A stretch of 64,000 bases of DNA from Methylobacterium sp. Leaf108 (GTDB taxonomy: Bacteria; Pseudomonadota; Alphaproteobacteria; Rhizobiales; Beijerinckiaceae): contig NZ_LMND01000001.1 in NCBI RefSeq assembly GCF_001423265.1, positions 682,548-746,547 on the forward strand. The letters are read 5' to 3'. The notes under the pieces were generated by a model. The model had not been told where the DNA came from, did not search any database, and saw only the letters and a list, made by a program, of their open reading frames with translations. Below, one piece after another: positions 16,264 through 25,491 of the stretch (within the stretch, counting starts at the first letter, position 1; every line of letters starts with the position of its first letter). The translations under genes and the position numbers were made by a program.

Positions 16264-16797
16264 ATGCGGATCGAGGCACTGTCCCTGGCGGGGGCATATC
16301 GCATCGTGCCCGAGCCGGCGACCGACGAGCGCGGGTTCTTCGCGCGCACCGCCTGCGCCGAGACCTTTGCCGCCCACGGGCTGGTCGGCGCCTTCGCCCA
16401 GTCGAGCGTGTCCTACAACGCCAGGCGCGGGACGGTGCGCGGCCTGCACTACGCGGTCCCGCCCCATGCCGAGACCAAGCTCGTGCGCTGCACGGCGGGC
16501 GCGATCCACGACGTGATCGTCGACCTGCGGCCCGGTTCGCCGACCTATCTCGGGAGCGTCGGCCTCGAGCTGACGGCGAGCAACCGCCACGCCCTCTACA
16601 TCCCCCCCGGCCTCGCCCACGGTTTCCAGGCCCTGCGCGACGAAACCGAGGTCCTCTACATGATCGACGTGCCTTACGTCGCCGCCAGCGCCCGGGGCCT
16701 GCGCTGGAACGACCCGTCGATCCGCGTGACCTGGCCCGAGCCCGTGAGCGTCATCTCCCCCCGCGACCTCGCCTACCCCGACTGGGTGGCCCCGTGA
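16264..16797 (+). CDS. rfbC: dTDP-4-dehydrorhamnose 3,5-epimerase-like protein
   Basis: A 177-residue cupin-fold epimerase of the RmlC/RfbC family. Landmarks are PATDERGFFART, QSSVSYNARRGTVRGLHYAVPPHAETKLVRC with the active-site His in GLHY, VDLRPGSPTYLGSV, and PPGLAHGFQAL. Length is standard. In this CDP-sugar cluster the substrate is more likely the methylated CDP-4-keto sugar than dTDP-rhamnose precursors, and it may epimerise C5 or C3/C5. It starts five bases after the methyltransferase stop and overlaps the next gene by four. Confidence 0.9.
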   Translation: MRIEALSLAGAYRIVPEPATDERGFFARTACAETFAAHGLVGAFAQSSVSYNARRGTVRGLHYAVPPHAETKLVRCTAGAIHDVIVDLRPGSPTYLGSVGLELTASNRHALYIPPGLAHGFQALRDETEVLYMIDVPYVAASARGLRWNDPSIRVTWPEPVSVISPRDLAYPDWVAP

Positions 16798-17705
16798 CCG
16801 GGCGCGTCCTCGTCACGGGCGGATCGGGCTTCGTCGGCCGGTCGGTGCTGCCGCTGCTGGTGCGGCGCGGCTTTACCGTCCATGCGGCCGGGCCGGATCC
16901 GGTCGATCTTGCCGGCGTCGTCGGCCATCGGGTCGATCTCCTCGATGCCGCCCAGCGCCGGGCGGTGGTGGCCGACATCCGCCCGACCCACCTTCTGCAC
17001 CTCGCCTGGTACGCCGAGCCGGGGGCGTATTGGACCTCGCCGAAGAACCTCGACTGGGTCGGGGCCAGCCTCGACCTCGCCCAGGCCTTCGCCGAGGCCG
17101 GCGGCCGTCGCCTCGTGGCGGCGGGCACCTGCGCCGAATACGAATGGGGGTCCGAGCGCCTGTCTGAGAGCCGAACCCCGTGCCGGCCGGCCACCCTCTA
17201 CGGGGCGGCCAAGGACGGCCTGCGCCGCGTCCTGGCGGCCTATGCGCGGGAGGCCGGCCTGTCCTTCGCCTGGGGGCGGCTGTTCTATCTCTACGGCCCC
17301 GGCGAGCAGCCCGGCCGCCTCGTCGGCGACACCATCCGCCGGCTCCTGGCCGGCGAGCGCATCCCCACCACCGAGGGCCTGCAGCGGCGCGACTTCCTGC
17401 ACGTCGACGACGCCGCCGAGGCGCTGGCCGCCCTCCTCGCCGCCGCCCTCGAAGGCCCGGTCAACGTCGGATCGGGCCGCGCCGTGCCGGTGCGCGAGAT
17501 CCTGGCGCGCATCGGGGCGCTGACCGGCCGGGCCGACCTCATCGGGTTCGGCGAACGCACCCTGCCGCCGGGCGACCCCGCCGTGATCGAGGCCGACGTC
17601 GCGCGGTTGCACGGCGAACTCGGGGTGGCGCCGGGCCGCGACCTCGACGAGGGACTGGCACAGATGGTCGAACGGTATCGCGCGCTGCCGCCCGGCGCAG
17701 CCTGA
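16794..17705 (+). CDS. NAD-dependent sugar epimerase/reductase
   Basis: A 303-residue extended short-chain dehydrogenase. It opens with the nucleotide motif VLVTGGSGFVGRSVLP. The catalytic Tyr-x3-Lys is in LYGAAKDGLRR, and FYLYGPGEQPGRL and RDFLHVDDAAEALAALL are typical of NDP-sugar enzymes. In the order rfbF-rfbG-C-methyltransferase-epimerase it most likely reduces the 4-keto group and completes the CDP-deoxysugar. It uses a GTGA overlap with the preceding stop. No glycosyltransferase follows; the next gene is a sensor kinase, so the transferase must be elsewhere. Confidence 0.88.
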   Translation: MTGRVLVTGGSGFVGRSVLPLLVRRGFTVHAAGPDPVDLAGVVGHRVDLLDAAQRRAVVADIRPTHLLHLAWYAEPGAYWTSPKNLDWVGASLDLAQAFAEAGGRRLVAAGTCAEYEWGSERLSESRTPCRPATLYGAAKDGLRRVLAAYAREAGLSFAWGRLFYLYGPGEQPGRLVGDTIRRLLAGERIPTTEGLQRRDFLHVDDAAEALAALLAAALEGPVNVGSGRAVPVREILARIGALTGRADLIGFGERTLPPGDPAVIEADVARLHGELGVAPGRDLDEGLAQMVERYRALPPGAA

Positions 17706-17821
17706 GGGCCCATCCGGGCTCGTCGGTGCGGGATCGTTCCGCTATGGGTGCGCACCACGCACGGGTCCAGGCGACACCGGACGATGCAGCACCGGCCGCT
17801 GGGAGGCCCTGGGAAGACCGG

Positions 17822-19240
17822 ATGGCCCTGTCGCTCACCCTTTTCTCGCTCAAGCGGCGCTCCATCGCGGTGCGCCTGGCCACCTCGGCGCTGCTGGCGA
17901 GTTCGGCGATCCTGCTGATCGCCGCCTGGATTCTCACGACCCTCTATCGCGAAAACACCGAGCGCGCCTTCGACAGCCGGCTCCTGGTCTATGCCAACAA
18001 CCTCGCCACCGACCTCGTGGCGCCGAGCGACCCCGAGAGCCGCTCCTTCACGCTGAGCGACCCGCGCTTCGACCTGCCGCTGTCGGGCTGGTACTGGCAG
18101 ATCGGGCGGCCGGACGCCAAGCCGCGCGACCTGCGCACCTCGCGCTCCCTGGTCGGCGTGCCCCTGAAGCCCGCCGGCCGGCCCGATTCCACCGCCGGCG
18201 TCGGCCAGATCCGCCAGGGCTACGGCCGGGCCCAGGACGAGCGCGCCCTGCGCATCATCGAGCGCGACGTCGATCTCGGCGAGGAGGGGCGCTACACCGT
18301 GCGGGTGGCCGGCCCCGCCGACGAGATCGAGAACGACGTCGGCCGCTTCCGCTTCTCCCTGGTCGTCACCTTCGGCCTGCTCGGCCTGTCGCTGGCGCTC
18401 ACCACCCTCCTGCAGATCCGGTTCGGCCTCGCCCCCCTGGCCAAGCTGCGCCATGCGCTCGGCGCGATCCGCCGGGGCGAGTCCGACCGCATCGGCGGCG
18501 AGTACCCACGCGACATCGCCCCGCTCACGGGGGAGGTGAACCTGCTCATCGAGACGAACCGCGAGATCCTCGAGCGCGCCCGCACCCAGGTCGGCAACCT
18601 GGCGCACGCCCTGAAGACGCCGCTCTCGATCATCGTCAACGAGGTCGGCTCGAGCGAGGCGCCCGACGACATCGCCGCCAAGATCCGCGAGCAGGCCGCG
18701 ATCATGCGCGACCAGGTCAACTACCACCTCGACCGCGCCCGCGCCGCGGCGCTCGCCGGCACGCTCGGCACCTCCACCGAGGTCGAGCCGGCGCTGGCGG
18801 CCCTGGTGCGCACCTTCGGCAAGATCTACCGCGACAAGGACATCGCCTACGAGGTCAGCGTGCCGCCGGGCCTGCGCTTTCGCGGCGAGCGCCAGGATTT
18901 CGAGGAGATGGTGGGCAACCTCGTCGACAACGCCTCGAAGTGGGCGGAAGGCCGGGTCTCGATCCGCGCCGAGGCGGTGGACCAGGACGCCTATCCCCAC
19001 CTCCTCGTGGCGGTGGAGGACGACGGCCCCGGTCTGTCGCCCGACGATCGCAAGGCGGTGATCGGGCGCGGCCGGCGCCTCGACGAGACCAAGCCCGGAT
19101 CGGGCCTCGGCCTCTCGATCGTGGCCGACCTCGCCACCCTCTACCGGGGCCGCTTCCGCCTGGAGGAGGCGGGGCTCGGCGGCCTGAGGGCGGTGATCGA
19201 GGTGCCCGGCGACGCGCCGGCCTCGTCGAGCCATGCTTGA
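17822..19240 (+). CDS. feuQ: Sensor histidine kinase (FeuQ-like)
   Basis: A 472-residue membrane kinase. First membrane helix about residues 20-42 (LATSALLASSAILLIAAWILTTL), a periplasmic domain of about 140 residues, second membrane helix near 180-200 (FSLVVTFGLLGLSLALTTLLQI), then HAMP. H-box NLAHALKTPLSIIVNEV with phospho-acceptor His262, N-box GNLVDNASKWAEG, G1 VEDDGPGLSP and G2 GSGLGLSIVADL. The periplasmic WYWQIGRPD region fits FeuQ/PhoQ-type sensors. Its partner regulator is at 11.3-12.0 kb. It lies directly before ccmI, as feuPQ lie near cycHJKL in rhizobia. The start was chosen at ATG 17822; longer frames run into the preceding gene. Confidence 0.88.
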   Translation: MALSLTLFSLKRRSIAVRLATSALLASSAILLIAAWILTTLYRENTERAFDSRLLVYANNLATDLVAPSDPESRSFTLSDPRFDLPLSGWYWQIGRPDAKPRDLRTSRSLVGVPLKPAGRPDSTAGVGQIRQGYGRAQDERALRIIERDVDLGEEGRYTVRVAGPADEIENDVGRFRFSLVVTFGLLGLSLALTTLLQIRFGLAPLAKLRHALGAIRRGESDRIGGEYPRDIAPLTGEVNLLIETNREILERARTQVGNLAHALKTPLSIIVNEVGSSEAPDDIAAKIREQAAIMRDQVNYHLDRARAAALAGTLGTSTEVEPALAALVRTFGKIYRDKDIAYEVSVPPGLRFRGERQDFEEMVGNLVDNASKWAEGRVSIRAEAVDQDAYPHLLVAVEDDGPGLSPDDRKAVIGRGRRLDETKPGSGLGLSIVADLATLYRGRFRLEEAGLGGLRAVIEVPGDAPASSSHA

Positions 19241-19334
19241 CCGTTGGCGGTTACGTGACACCGTGTCACCGTGCGGTCAGGTCGTGCGGACCGGCGCCTT
19301 TATCTAGTTTAGTCTCGCGAACGACCGGGGTGTG

Positions 19335-20900
19335 ATGACGGCGATTTGGTTCATTCTGGCGTTCATGACGGGACTTGCCGTGCTTAGCCTGCTCTGGCCG
19401 ATGTCCCGCCGAACGAGGGCGGTCGCCGGCTCTCCCGAGGGAGACGCCCTGGCGACGCAGACCGGCTTCTACGAGGACCAGCTGCGCGAGATCGACCGCG
19501 ACCTCGCACGCGGCCTGATCGCACCGGCCGAAGCCGAGGCCGCCCGCACCGAGGCGGCGCGCCGGCTGCTGCGCGCCAACCGCGACGGAGGCCCCAAGGC
19601 CGCCGGCGGCATCGCCGAACCGGCCCTGCGCCAGCGCCGGGCGGCCTCCGCCTTCGCGCTCTCGACCATTCCTCTGGTGGCGCTGATCGCCTACGGCATC
19701 TACGGGTCGCCGCACCTGCCGGCTCAGACCGCCGCCGAGCGCCAGGCCGGGCGGACCGGCGACCAGGACCTCCTGAAGGCCGTCGGCCAGATCGAGGCGC
19801 GCCTCGCCAGCGATCCCAAGGACGGCCGCGGCTGGCAGGTGCTCGCCCCGGTCTACATGCGCATGGGCCGGTTCGACGACGCGGTGCGCGCCTACGAGAT
19901 GGCCAACCGCATCCTCGGCGAGACGCCCGACCGGCTCTCCGACCTTGGCGAGGCCATGGTGGCCGCCGGCAACGGTGCGATCTCGCCCGAGTCCCGCGCC
20001 GTCTTCGAACGGGCGGCCGGCCTCGACCCCGCCGCCCCCAAGCCCCGGTTCTACCTCGCCCGCGCGGCCGAGCTGAGCGGCGACGTGCCCGGCGCCGTCG
20101 ACCGGCTCACCCAGATGATCGAGAGCGCGCCGGCCGACGCCTCGTGGCTGCCCCTGGTGCGCGAGAACCTCGCCCGCCTGAAGGGCGAGCCGGCTCCGTC
20201 GTCCCCCGCCGCGACGGCGGCGGTTCCCCCGTCGACCTCACCGCCGGCGGCCTCGCCCCAGGCGATGCCGCCCGAGGCCCGGGACGCGGCCATCCGCGGC
20301 ATGGTCGACGGCCTCGACCAGCGCCTCGCCGCCAAGGGCGGCACCGCCGAGGAATGGGTGCGGCTGCTGCGCTCCTACGGGGTGCTGGGCGAGCGCGAGA
20401 AGGCGGTGGCCGCCCTGGCCCGCGCCCGCGCCGGCCTGGCGCAGGACGCCGACGGCCTCGCCCGGGTCGAAGCCCTGGCGAACGAACTCGACCTTGCCAA
20501 ACCCGCACCGCCGGGCAGACCCTCGCCGGAGAAGGCGTCGCCCGCCAACGGCGCTCCCGGCAAGGCCTCGCAGGCCCCCGGCGCACCCGCGGCCAATGCC
20601 GACACGGAGGCCGCCATCGCCGCGGTCAAGGCGATGCCGGCGGCCGAGCGCGACGCGGCCATCCGCGGCATGGTCGCCGCCCTCGATCGGCGCCTCGCGG
20701 CCAAGGGCGGCAGCCTCGACGACTGGTTGCGGCTGGTGCGCTCCTACGCGGCGCTGGGCGAGCGCAAGCAGGCCGCCCAGGCCCTCGACCGCGCGCGCAT
20801 GGCGCTGAGCCCCGATCCGTCCTCGGTGGGACGCCTCGATCTCCTCGCCAAGGAGCTCGAGTTGCACGGGTCCGAGCCGCGTCAGGCCACCACCCCCTGA
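19335..20900 (+). CDS. ccmI: Cytochrome c maturation protein CcmI (CycH)
   Basis: A 521-residue apocytochrome chaperone of System I cytochrome c maturation. Residues 1-20 and about 96-115 are membrane helices, and the segment FYEDQLREIDRDLARGLIAPAEAEAARTEAARRLL is the CcmI hallmark. TPR-type repeats follow (WQVLAPVYMRMGRFDDAVRAYEMANR). The C-terminal half carries a duplicated unit, RDAAIRGMVxxLDxRLAAKGG...LRxYxxLGE, once near residue 315 and again near 440, separated by Pro/Ala linkers. A GTG codon immediately upstream (19332) is an alternative start. It is the first gene of ccmIEFH and follows the kinase by about 95 bases. Confidence 0.93.
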   Translation: MTAIWFILAFMTGLAVLSLLWPMSRRTRAVAGSPEGDALATQTGFYEDQLREIDRDLARGLIAPAEAEAARTEAARRLLRANRDGGPKAAGGIAEPALRQRRAASAFALSTIPLVALIAYGIYGSPHLPAQTAAERQAGRTGDQDLLKAVGQIEARLASDPKDGRGWQVLAPVYMRMGRFDDAVRAYEMANRILGETPDRLSDLGEAMVAAGNGAISPESRAVFERAAGLDPAAPKPRFYLARAAELSGDVPGAVDRLTQMIESAPADASWLPLVRENLARLKGEPAPSSPAATAAVPPSTSPPAASPQAMPPEARDAAIRGMVDGLDQRLAAKGGTAEEWVRLLRSYGVLGEREKAVAALARARAGLAQDADGLARVEALANELDLAKPAPPGRPSPEKASPANGAPGKASQAPGAPAANADTEAAIAAVKAMPAAERDAAIRGMVAALDRRLAAKGGSLDDWLRLVRSYAALGERKQAAQALDRARMALSPDPSSVGRLDLLAKELELHGSEPRQATTP

Positions 20901-21053
20901 CAATCGGTCCCGCCCACGGGCCTTGACCCTCGCGGCCCGGCGGTCGACATCGGTGTTACGCCAAAGACAAAGATGGATGGGGCGCGGCGGCGACGCTCCG
21001 CAGCGCTCCGGCAAGATCGACCAGGCGAGCCTGAAACAGCACGGGACGACAAC

Positions 21054-21578
21054 GTGACCCGAAAGAGCCGCCGCCTGATCATGATTGCCGTGTGCGGCGG
21101 CGTGCTCGCCCTCGCGCTGGGCCTGATCCTGTCGGCCATGAGCGGGTCGATCGTGTTCTTCCGCTCGCCCACCGAGGTCGCGCAGAACGGCGTCGCCCCC
21201 GGCACCCGGTTCCGCCTCGGCGGCCTCGTGCAGGACGGGACCCTGAAGCGCGGGCCGGACCAGACCGTCGACTTCACGGTCACCGACACCAACGCCACGG
21301 TGGCGGTGCAGTATCGCGGCCTGCTCCCGGACCTGTTCCGCGAGGGCCAGGGCGTCGTCGCCGAGGGAACGCTGATCCCCGGCGGCATCTTCAAGGCCGA
21401 CACCGTGCTCGCCAAGCACGACGAATCCTACATGCCGCGCGAGGTCGCCGACGCCCTCAAGGCGCAGGGACGCTGGCAGGAGGGCGGCGCCAAGCCGGCC
21501 TCCGGCAACGGCCCGGCTTCCGCCACCAAGGCCGCACCGGCCGGCGAAGCCACCCTCGGCCCGCGCACCGAACGATGA
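21054..21578 (+). CDS. ccmE: Heme chaperone CcmE (CycJ)
   Basis: A 174-residue periplasmic heme chaperone anchored by one N-terminal helix ([22 protein letters not shown]). The OB-fold carries the heme-binding motif [10 protein letters not shown], with covalent heme ligand His122 and Tyr126. The C-terminal tail is flexible and Lys/Ala/Pro-rich. The start at GTG 21054 (MTRKSRRL...) fits the family start; an upstream in-frame codon adds an Arg-rich stretch without homology. It receives heme from CcmC and passes it to CcmF/CcmH, whose genes follow. Confidence 0.95.
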   Translation: MTRKSRRLIMIAVCGGVLALALGLILSAMSGSIVFFRSPTEVAQNGVAPGTRFRLGGLVQDGTLKRGPDQTVDFTVTDTNATVAVQYRGLLPDLFREGQGVVAEGTLIPGGIFKADTVLAKHDESYMPREVADALKAQGRWQEGGAKPASGNGPASATKAAPAGEATLGPRTER

Positions 21579-21609
21579 CGCAGTCCCTTCCGCGAAAGGA
21601 GAGGCACCC

Positions 21610-23613
21610 TTGCTGATCGAGGTCGGCCATTTCGCGCTGGCGCTGGCGCTGGCGCTCTCCCTCGTCCAGATCGTGATCCCGATCTGGGCCGCCCGTTCGG
21701 GCGACGCGGCCATGCGCGCCGTGGCGACGCCGGCCGCCCTCGGGGCGTTCGGCTGCATCCTGTTCTCGTTCGCGGCGCTCACCTACGCCCACGCGACCTC
21801 GGACTTCTCCGTCCAGAACGTGGTCGAGAACTCGCACACGACCAAGCCCTTCCTCTACAAGATCTCCGGCGTCTGGGGGAACCACGAGGGCTCGATGCTG
21901 CTCTGGGTCCTCATCCTCGCCCTGTTCGGGGCGCTGGTGGCGGTGGCTAAGGAGTCGGTGCCGGCGGTGCTGCGCGCCAACACGCTCGCCGTCCAGGGCC
22001 TCGTGACCTTCGTGTTCGTGCTGTTCATCATCACGACCTCGAATCCGTTCAACCGGGTCAACCCGGCCCCCCTCGAGGGCAACGACCTCAACCCGCTGCT
22101 GCAGGACTTCGGCCTCGCGGTGCATCCGCCGCTGCTCTACGTCGGCTACGTCGGGTTCTCGATCACCTTCGCCTTCGCCATCGCCGCGCTCATCGACGGG
22201 CGCATCGACGCGGTCTGGGCACGGGCGGTGCGGCCCTGGACGCTCACCGCCTGGAGCTTCCTGACGCTCGGCATCGCGATGGGCTCGTACTGGGCCTATT
22301 ACGAGCTCGGCTGGGGCGGCTGGTGGTTCTGGGACCCGGTCGAGAACGCCTCGCTGATGCCCTGGCTCGCCGGCACCGCGCTCCTGCACTCCACCGTGGT
22401 GATGGAGAAGCGCGACGCCCTCAAGGTCTGGACGGTGCTGCTGGCCATCCTCACCTTCTCGCTGTCGCTGCTGGGCACCTTCATCGTGCGCTCGGGCGTG
22501 CTGACCTCGGTGCATACCTTCGCCACCGACCCGACCCGGGGCGTGTTCATCCTCGCCATCCTGATCCTGTTCGTGGGGGGTTCGCTGGCGCTGTTCGCCT
22601 GGCGGGCGCCGATGCTGCGCCAGGGCGGCCTGTTCGCACCGATTTCCCGCGAGGGCGCCCTGGTGATGAACAACCTGTTCCTGGCCGCCGGCTGCGCCAC
22701 CGTGTTCGTGGGCACGCTCTATCCGCTGCTCCTGGAGATGCTGACCGGCGAGAAGATCTCGGTGGGACCGCCCTTCTTCAACTACACCTTCGTGCCGATC
22801 GCGATCCCGCTGCTGCTGATCGTGCCCTTCGGCCAGACCCTCGCGTGGAAGCGCGGCGACGTCCACGCCGCCAGCCAGCGCCTGTTCGCGGCGCTGGGCC
22901 TCGCCCTCGTGGTCGGCCTCGCCGCCATGGCGCTGACCTGGGGCGGACCGGTGATGGCCCCCATCGGCATCGGACTCGGCGCCTACCTCGTGCTGGGCTC
23001 GATCATGGAGATCGTGTCGCGGGCCCGCGGCTACGGCAACTCGCGCTCCTCTAAGCCGGCCGACGTGATGCGCCGGGCGATCGGCCTGCCGCGCTCGGCC
23101 TGGGGAACGGCCCTGGCCCATGCCGGCGTCGGCATCGTCGTGCTCGGCATCGCCGCCCAGGGCTGGGCGACGGAAGGCCTCTCGGTGGTCAAGCCGGGCC
23201 AGTCCCTGGCCTCGGGCCCCTACAGCGCCACCCTCGATCGGGTCGGGCCGAGGCCGGGCGAGAACTACGAGGAGACGGCCGCCTTCCTCACCATCCGCAC
23301 CCTGAACGGGGACAAGGTCGGCACCCTCGAGACCGGCAAGCGGTTCTACCCGAGCCGCAAGATGACGGTGACGGAGTCCGGCCTGCTGACGGTGGGCGCC
23401 AGCCAGGTCTACGCCAGCATCGGCGAGGTCATGGCAGACGGCAGCATCGGCCTGCGCCTCTACTACAAGCCCCTCGTGCTGTTGATCTGGCTCGGCGCGG
23501 TCGTGATGGCGCTGGGCGGTGCCGTCTCCATCACCGACCGGCGGATGCGGGTGGGGGCTCCGGCCAAGGCCAAGGCGCGGCCGCTGCCCCCGACGGCGGT
23601 GCCGGCGGAATGA
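21610..23613 (+). CDS. ccmF: Heme lyase subunit CcmF (CycK)
   Basis: A 667-residue multi-span membrane protein of the cytochrome c heme lyase. The tryptophan-rich WWD domain, facing the periplasm, reads [29 protein letters not shown]. Conserved His residues are in [37 protein letters not shown] and [11 protein letters not shown]. The start is TTG 21610 with a GAAAGGAGAGG ribosome site. It overlaps ccmH by 4 bases. Confidence 0.96.
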   Translation: MLIEVGHFALALALALSLVQIVIPIWAARSGDAAMRAVATPAALGAFGCILFSFAALTYAHATSDFSVQNVVENSHTTKPFLYKISGVWGNHEGSMLLWVLILALFGALVAVAKESVPAVLRANTLAVQGLVTFVFVLFIITTSNPFNRVNPAPLEGNDLNPLLQDFGLAVHPPLLYVGYVGFSITFAFAIAALIDGRIDAVWARAVRPWTLTAWSFLTLGIAMGSYWAYYELGWGGWWFWDPVENASLMPWLAGTALLHSTVVMEKRDALKVWTVLLAILTFSLSLLGTFIVRSGVLTSVHTFATDPTRGVFILAILILFVGGSLALFAWRAPMLRQGGLFAPISREGALVMNNLFLAAGCATVFVGTLYPLLLEMLTGEKISVGPPFFNYTFVPIAIPLLLIVPFGQTLAWKRGDVHAASQRLFAALGLALVVGLAAMALTWGGPVMAPIGIGLGAYLVLGSIMEIVSRARGYGNSRSSKPADVMRRAIGLPRSAWGTALAHAGVGIVVLGIAAQGWATEGLSVVKPGQSLASGPYSATLDRVGPRPGENYEETAAFLTIRTLNGDKVGTLETGKRFYPSRKMTVTESGLLTVGASQVYASIGEVMADGSIGLRLYYKPLVLLIWLGAVVMALGGAVSITDRRMRVGAPAKAKARPLPPTAVPAE

Positions 23614-24074
23614 GGACGCTGCGCCTCCCCGTTCTCGCCCTCGGCCTTGCGCTGCTCGCGGGCGGCGCCCATGCCGTCCAGCCCGACGAGGTGCTGAGCG
23701 ACCCGCGGATGGAATCGCGGGCCCGCGACATCTCCTCGGGCCTGCGCTGCCTCGTCTGCCAGAACCAGTCGATCGACGATTCCGATGCGCCGCTGGCCCG
23801 CGACCTGCGCCTCATCGTGCGCGAGCGCCTCAAGGCCGGCGACGACGACACCCAGGTGCGCGACTACGTGGTCGGCCGCTACGGCGAATATGTGCTGCTG
23901 CGCCCGGTCCTCGCCCTCCACACCCTGCTCCTGTGGCTGACCCCGATCCTCGTGCTCGGGCTCGGCGCCTTCGGGATCTGGCGCCTGGCGAGGCGACGGG
24001 CGGTGGCGGCAACCCCCGAGCGCTTGACCGCGCTCGAGGAGGCGGAGATCGCCGCCCTGACCAAGCGCGAGTGA
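23610..24074 (+). CDS. ccmH: Cytochrome c maturation thiol-reductase CcmH (CycL)
   Basis: A 154-residue membrane-anchored protein: signal peptide to about residue 22, then the redox motif [11 protein letters not shown] with Cys47 and Cys50, the conserved [18 protein letters not shown] helix bundle, [13 protein letters not shown], and a C-terminal membrane helix ([22 protein letters not shown]). It reduces the apocytochrome CxxCH cysteines before heme attachment. It is the last gene of the ccm operon; degP, which often follows in rhizobia, is not next here. Confidence 0.95.
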   Translation: MRTLRLPVLALGLALLAGGAHAVQPDEVLSDPRMESRARDISSGLRCLVCQNQSIDDSDAPLARDLRLIVRERLKAGDDDTQVRDYVVGRYGEYVLLRPVLALHTLLLWLTPILVLGLGAFGIWRLARRRAVAATPERLTALEEAEIAALTKRE

Positions 24075-24140
24075 TCCACCCCGTTACCTCACGCATGGCT
24101 TCGTGATTTTTCAAACGAGCTATGCAAGGAGGGCATTTTT

Positions 24141-24169
24141 GCGTTGCGATATTTCGCTCTTCGCAACGC
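24141..24169. promoter_or_regulatory. Perfect 9-bp inverted repeat between ccmH and a small secreted protein gene
   Basis: Arms GCGTTGCGA and TCGCAACGC enclose 11 bases in an unusually A+T-rich patch. A T run precedes rather than follows the stem, so it is not a standard terminator for ccmH. It may be a regulator site for the gene at 24259 or a structured leader. Confidence 0.4.
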
Positions 24170-24258
24170 ACCATTTCGTCGGCATCTTGCGGTCTCCCGG
24201 TGCTACCGGCTCCCGTTCGGGCACTCCCGGCGGCAGTAACCGCACAGGTTTCACGACG

Positions 24259-24615
24259 ATGCGCACGCTCCCCACGCTTCTGGCCGCCGCCACCCTCGCC
24301 CTCGTCTCCGGCACCGCATTCGCGGCCGAGCTGCAGGCGAACCGGTCCAGCACGATCGACCTCGGCACCTTCCGCGGCTCCGCCTATTACACCGCCGAGA
24401 AGGGCGGATACCGGGTGGTCGCCACCCTCGCCGCCGTCAACTCCGGCTCGGACATCCCGCAGGTGGTCCGCATGGTCACCACCCTCAACCCCGACCAGAC
24501 GGTGCACCTCTCGGTGCCGGGCGCGCTCGGTGCCGACGGCCGCGACGCCACGGTGGCGTTCTCCCGGCGCGGCGACCGGGTCGAGGTGGCCGCGGCCGAC
24601 ATCGCGAACGATTGA
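24259..24615 (+). CDS. Small secreted hypothetical protein (118 aa)
   Basis: A 118-residue exported protein: signal peptide MRTLPTLLAAATLALVSGTAFAAE, then a compact beta-rich domain (IDLGTFRGSAYYTAEKGGYRVVATLAAVNSG ... VRMVTTLNPDQTVHLSVPG). The ATG at 24259 is chosen because the signal peptide begins there; the longer frame is unsupported. There is no recognised family. It is a single gene, with a terminator-like hairpin 43 bases after the stop. Confidence 0.7.
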   Translation: MRTLPTLLAAATLALVSGTAFAAELQANRSSTIDLGTFRGSAYYTAEKGGYRVVATLAAVNSGSDIPQVVRMVTTLNPDQTVHLSVPGALGADGRDATVAFSRRGDRVEVAAADIAND

Positions 24616-24657
24616 CGCGCCTCCGGCGCGGGCCGCCCGCCGCGATGCCCGAAGAAG

Positions 24658-24686
24658 AGCCCGACCGCCGACGCGGCCGGGCTTTT
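24658..24686 (+). terminator. Intrinsic terminator
   Basis: An 11-bp stem with one mismatch, AGCCCGaCCGC and GCGGcCGGGCT around a 4-base loop, directly followed by TTTT. It is placed after the small secreted protein gene and well before the next operon. Confidence 0.8.
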
Positions 24687-24819
24687 GTCGTCGACGACCC
24701 TGCGGCCACGGCGACGCCTCGCTTTCGCCCCAGTCAAACGAGACCACGGGGTTGCCGGCCAGCCGTGTGGCCCGGCGATAACGATGCGTTAACCACGAGC
24801 CGCGAGCGTGCCGAGCGAC

Positions 24820-25491
24820 ATGAAGCCCAACGCCTCGCTCCCCCTCCTCGCGCTCGCCCTCGCGCTCGCCCTGCCCGGCACCGCGCAGGCCCATCCCCAT
24901 GTCTGGATCACCGCCAAGGCGCAGGTCGCCTACGGCCCCGGCGGTCGCGTCACCGGCATCCGCCATGCCTGGACCTTCGATGCGTCCTACTCGGCCTTCG
25001 TGACGCAGGGGCTCGACACCAACGGCGACGGCAAGCTCAGCCCGGAGGAACTGGCCGGGCTCGCCACCGAGAACACCACCAACCTCGCCGAGTTCGGCTA
25101 CTTCACCAAGCTCAAGGTGGCGGGCAAGGACCAGCCCTTCGCCGAGCCCGCCGAACCGCGGATGGCGATGGAGGGCGACACGCTCACCCTGAGCTTCCTC
25201 CTGCCGCTCAAGAGCCCCGTGGCGCAGGGGCGCGGCGTCGCGGCGCTGGAGGTCTACGACCCCACCTACTTCGTGGCCTTCAGCCTGTCGGATGCCGCCG
25301 ACGTCGCCAGGCTCGCCGATGCGCCGAGCGGCTGCGCCATCACCGTCACCCGCGCGAAATCCGATGCCGCGCCACCGGCGCAGGCCAATGCCGCCAAGCC
25401 CGGCATGTCGGAGGCCTTCTTCGAGGCACTCACCAACGCCTCCACCTATGGCGAGCAGTTCGCCAACCGGATCCTGGTGGCATGTCCGTAG
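24820..25491 (+). CDS. DUF1007 family periplasmic protein linked to nickel/cobalt export
   Basis: A 223-residue exported protein: signal peptide ([20 protein letters not shown]), then the DUF1007 hallmark HPHVWI at the mature N-terminus, which could bind metal. An EF-hand-like loop DTNGDGKLSPEEL lies near residue 67, and the family ending TNASTYGEQFANRILVAC is present. DUF1007 proteins are usually encoded next to NicO/RcnA-type permeases and are thought to act with them in nickel or cobalt handling. Here the stop overlaps the permease start. ATG 24820 fits the signal peptide. Confidence 0.88.
   Translation: MKPNASLPLLALALALALPGTAQAHPHVWITAKAQVAYGPGGRVTGIRHAWTFDASYSAFVTQGLDTNGDGKLSPEELAGLATENTTNLAEFGYFTKLKVAGKDQPFAEPAEPRMAMEGDTLTLSFLLPLKSPVAQGRGVAALEVYDPTYFVAFSLSDAADVARLADAPSGCAITVTRAKSDAAPPAQANAAKPGMSEAFFEALTNASTYGEQFANRILVACP

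Noticed and set aside
24141..24169. Inverted repeat after ccmH as a standard terminator
   Set aside because: The T run precedes the stem instead of following it, so it is listed only as a possible regulatory dyad.
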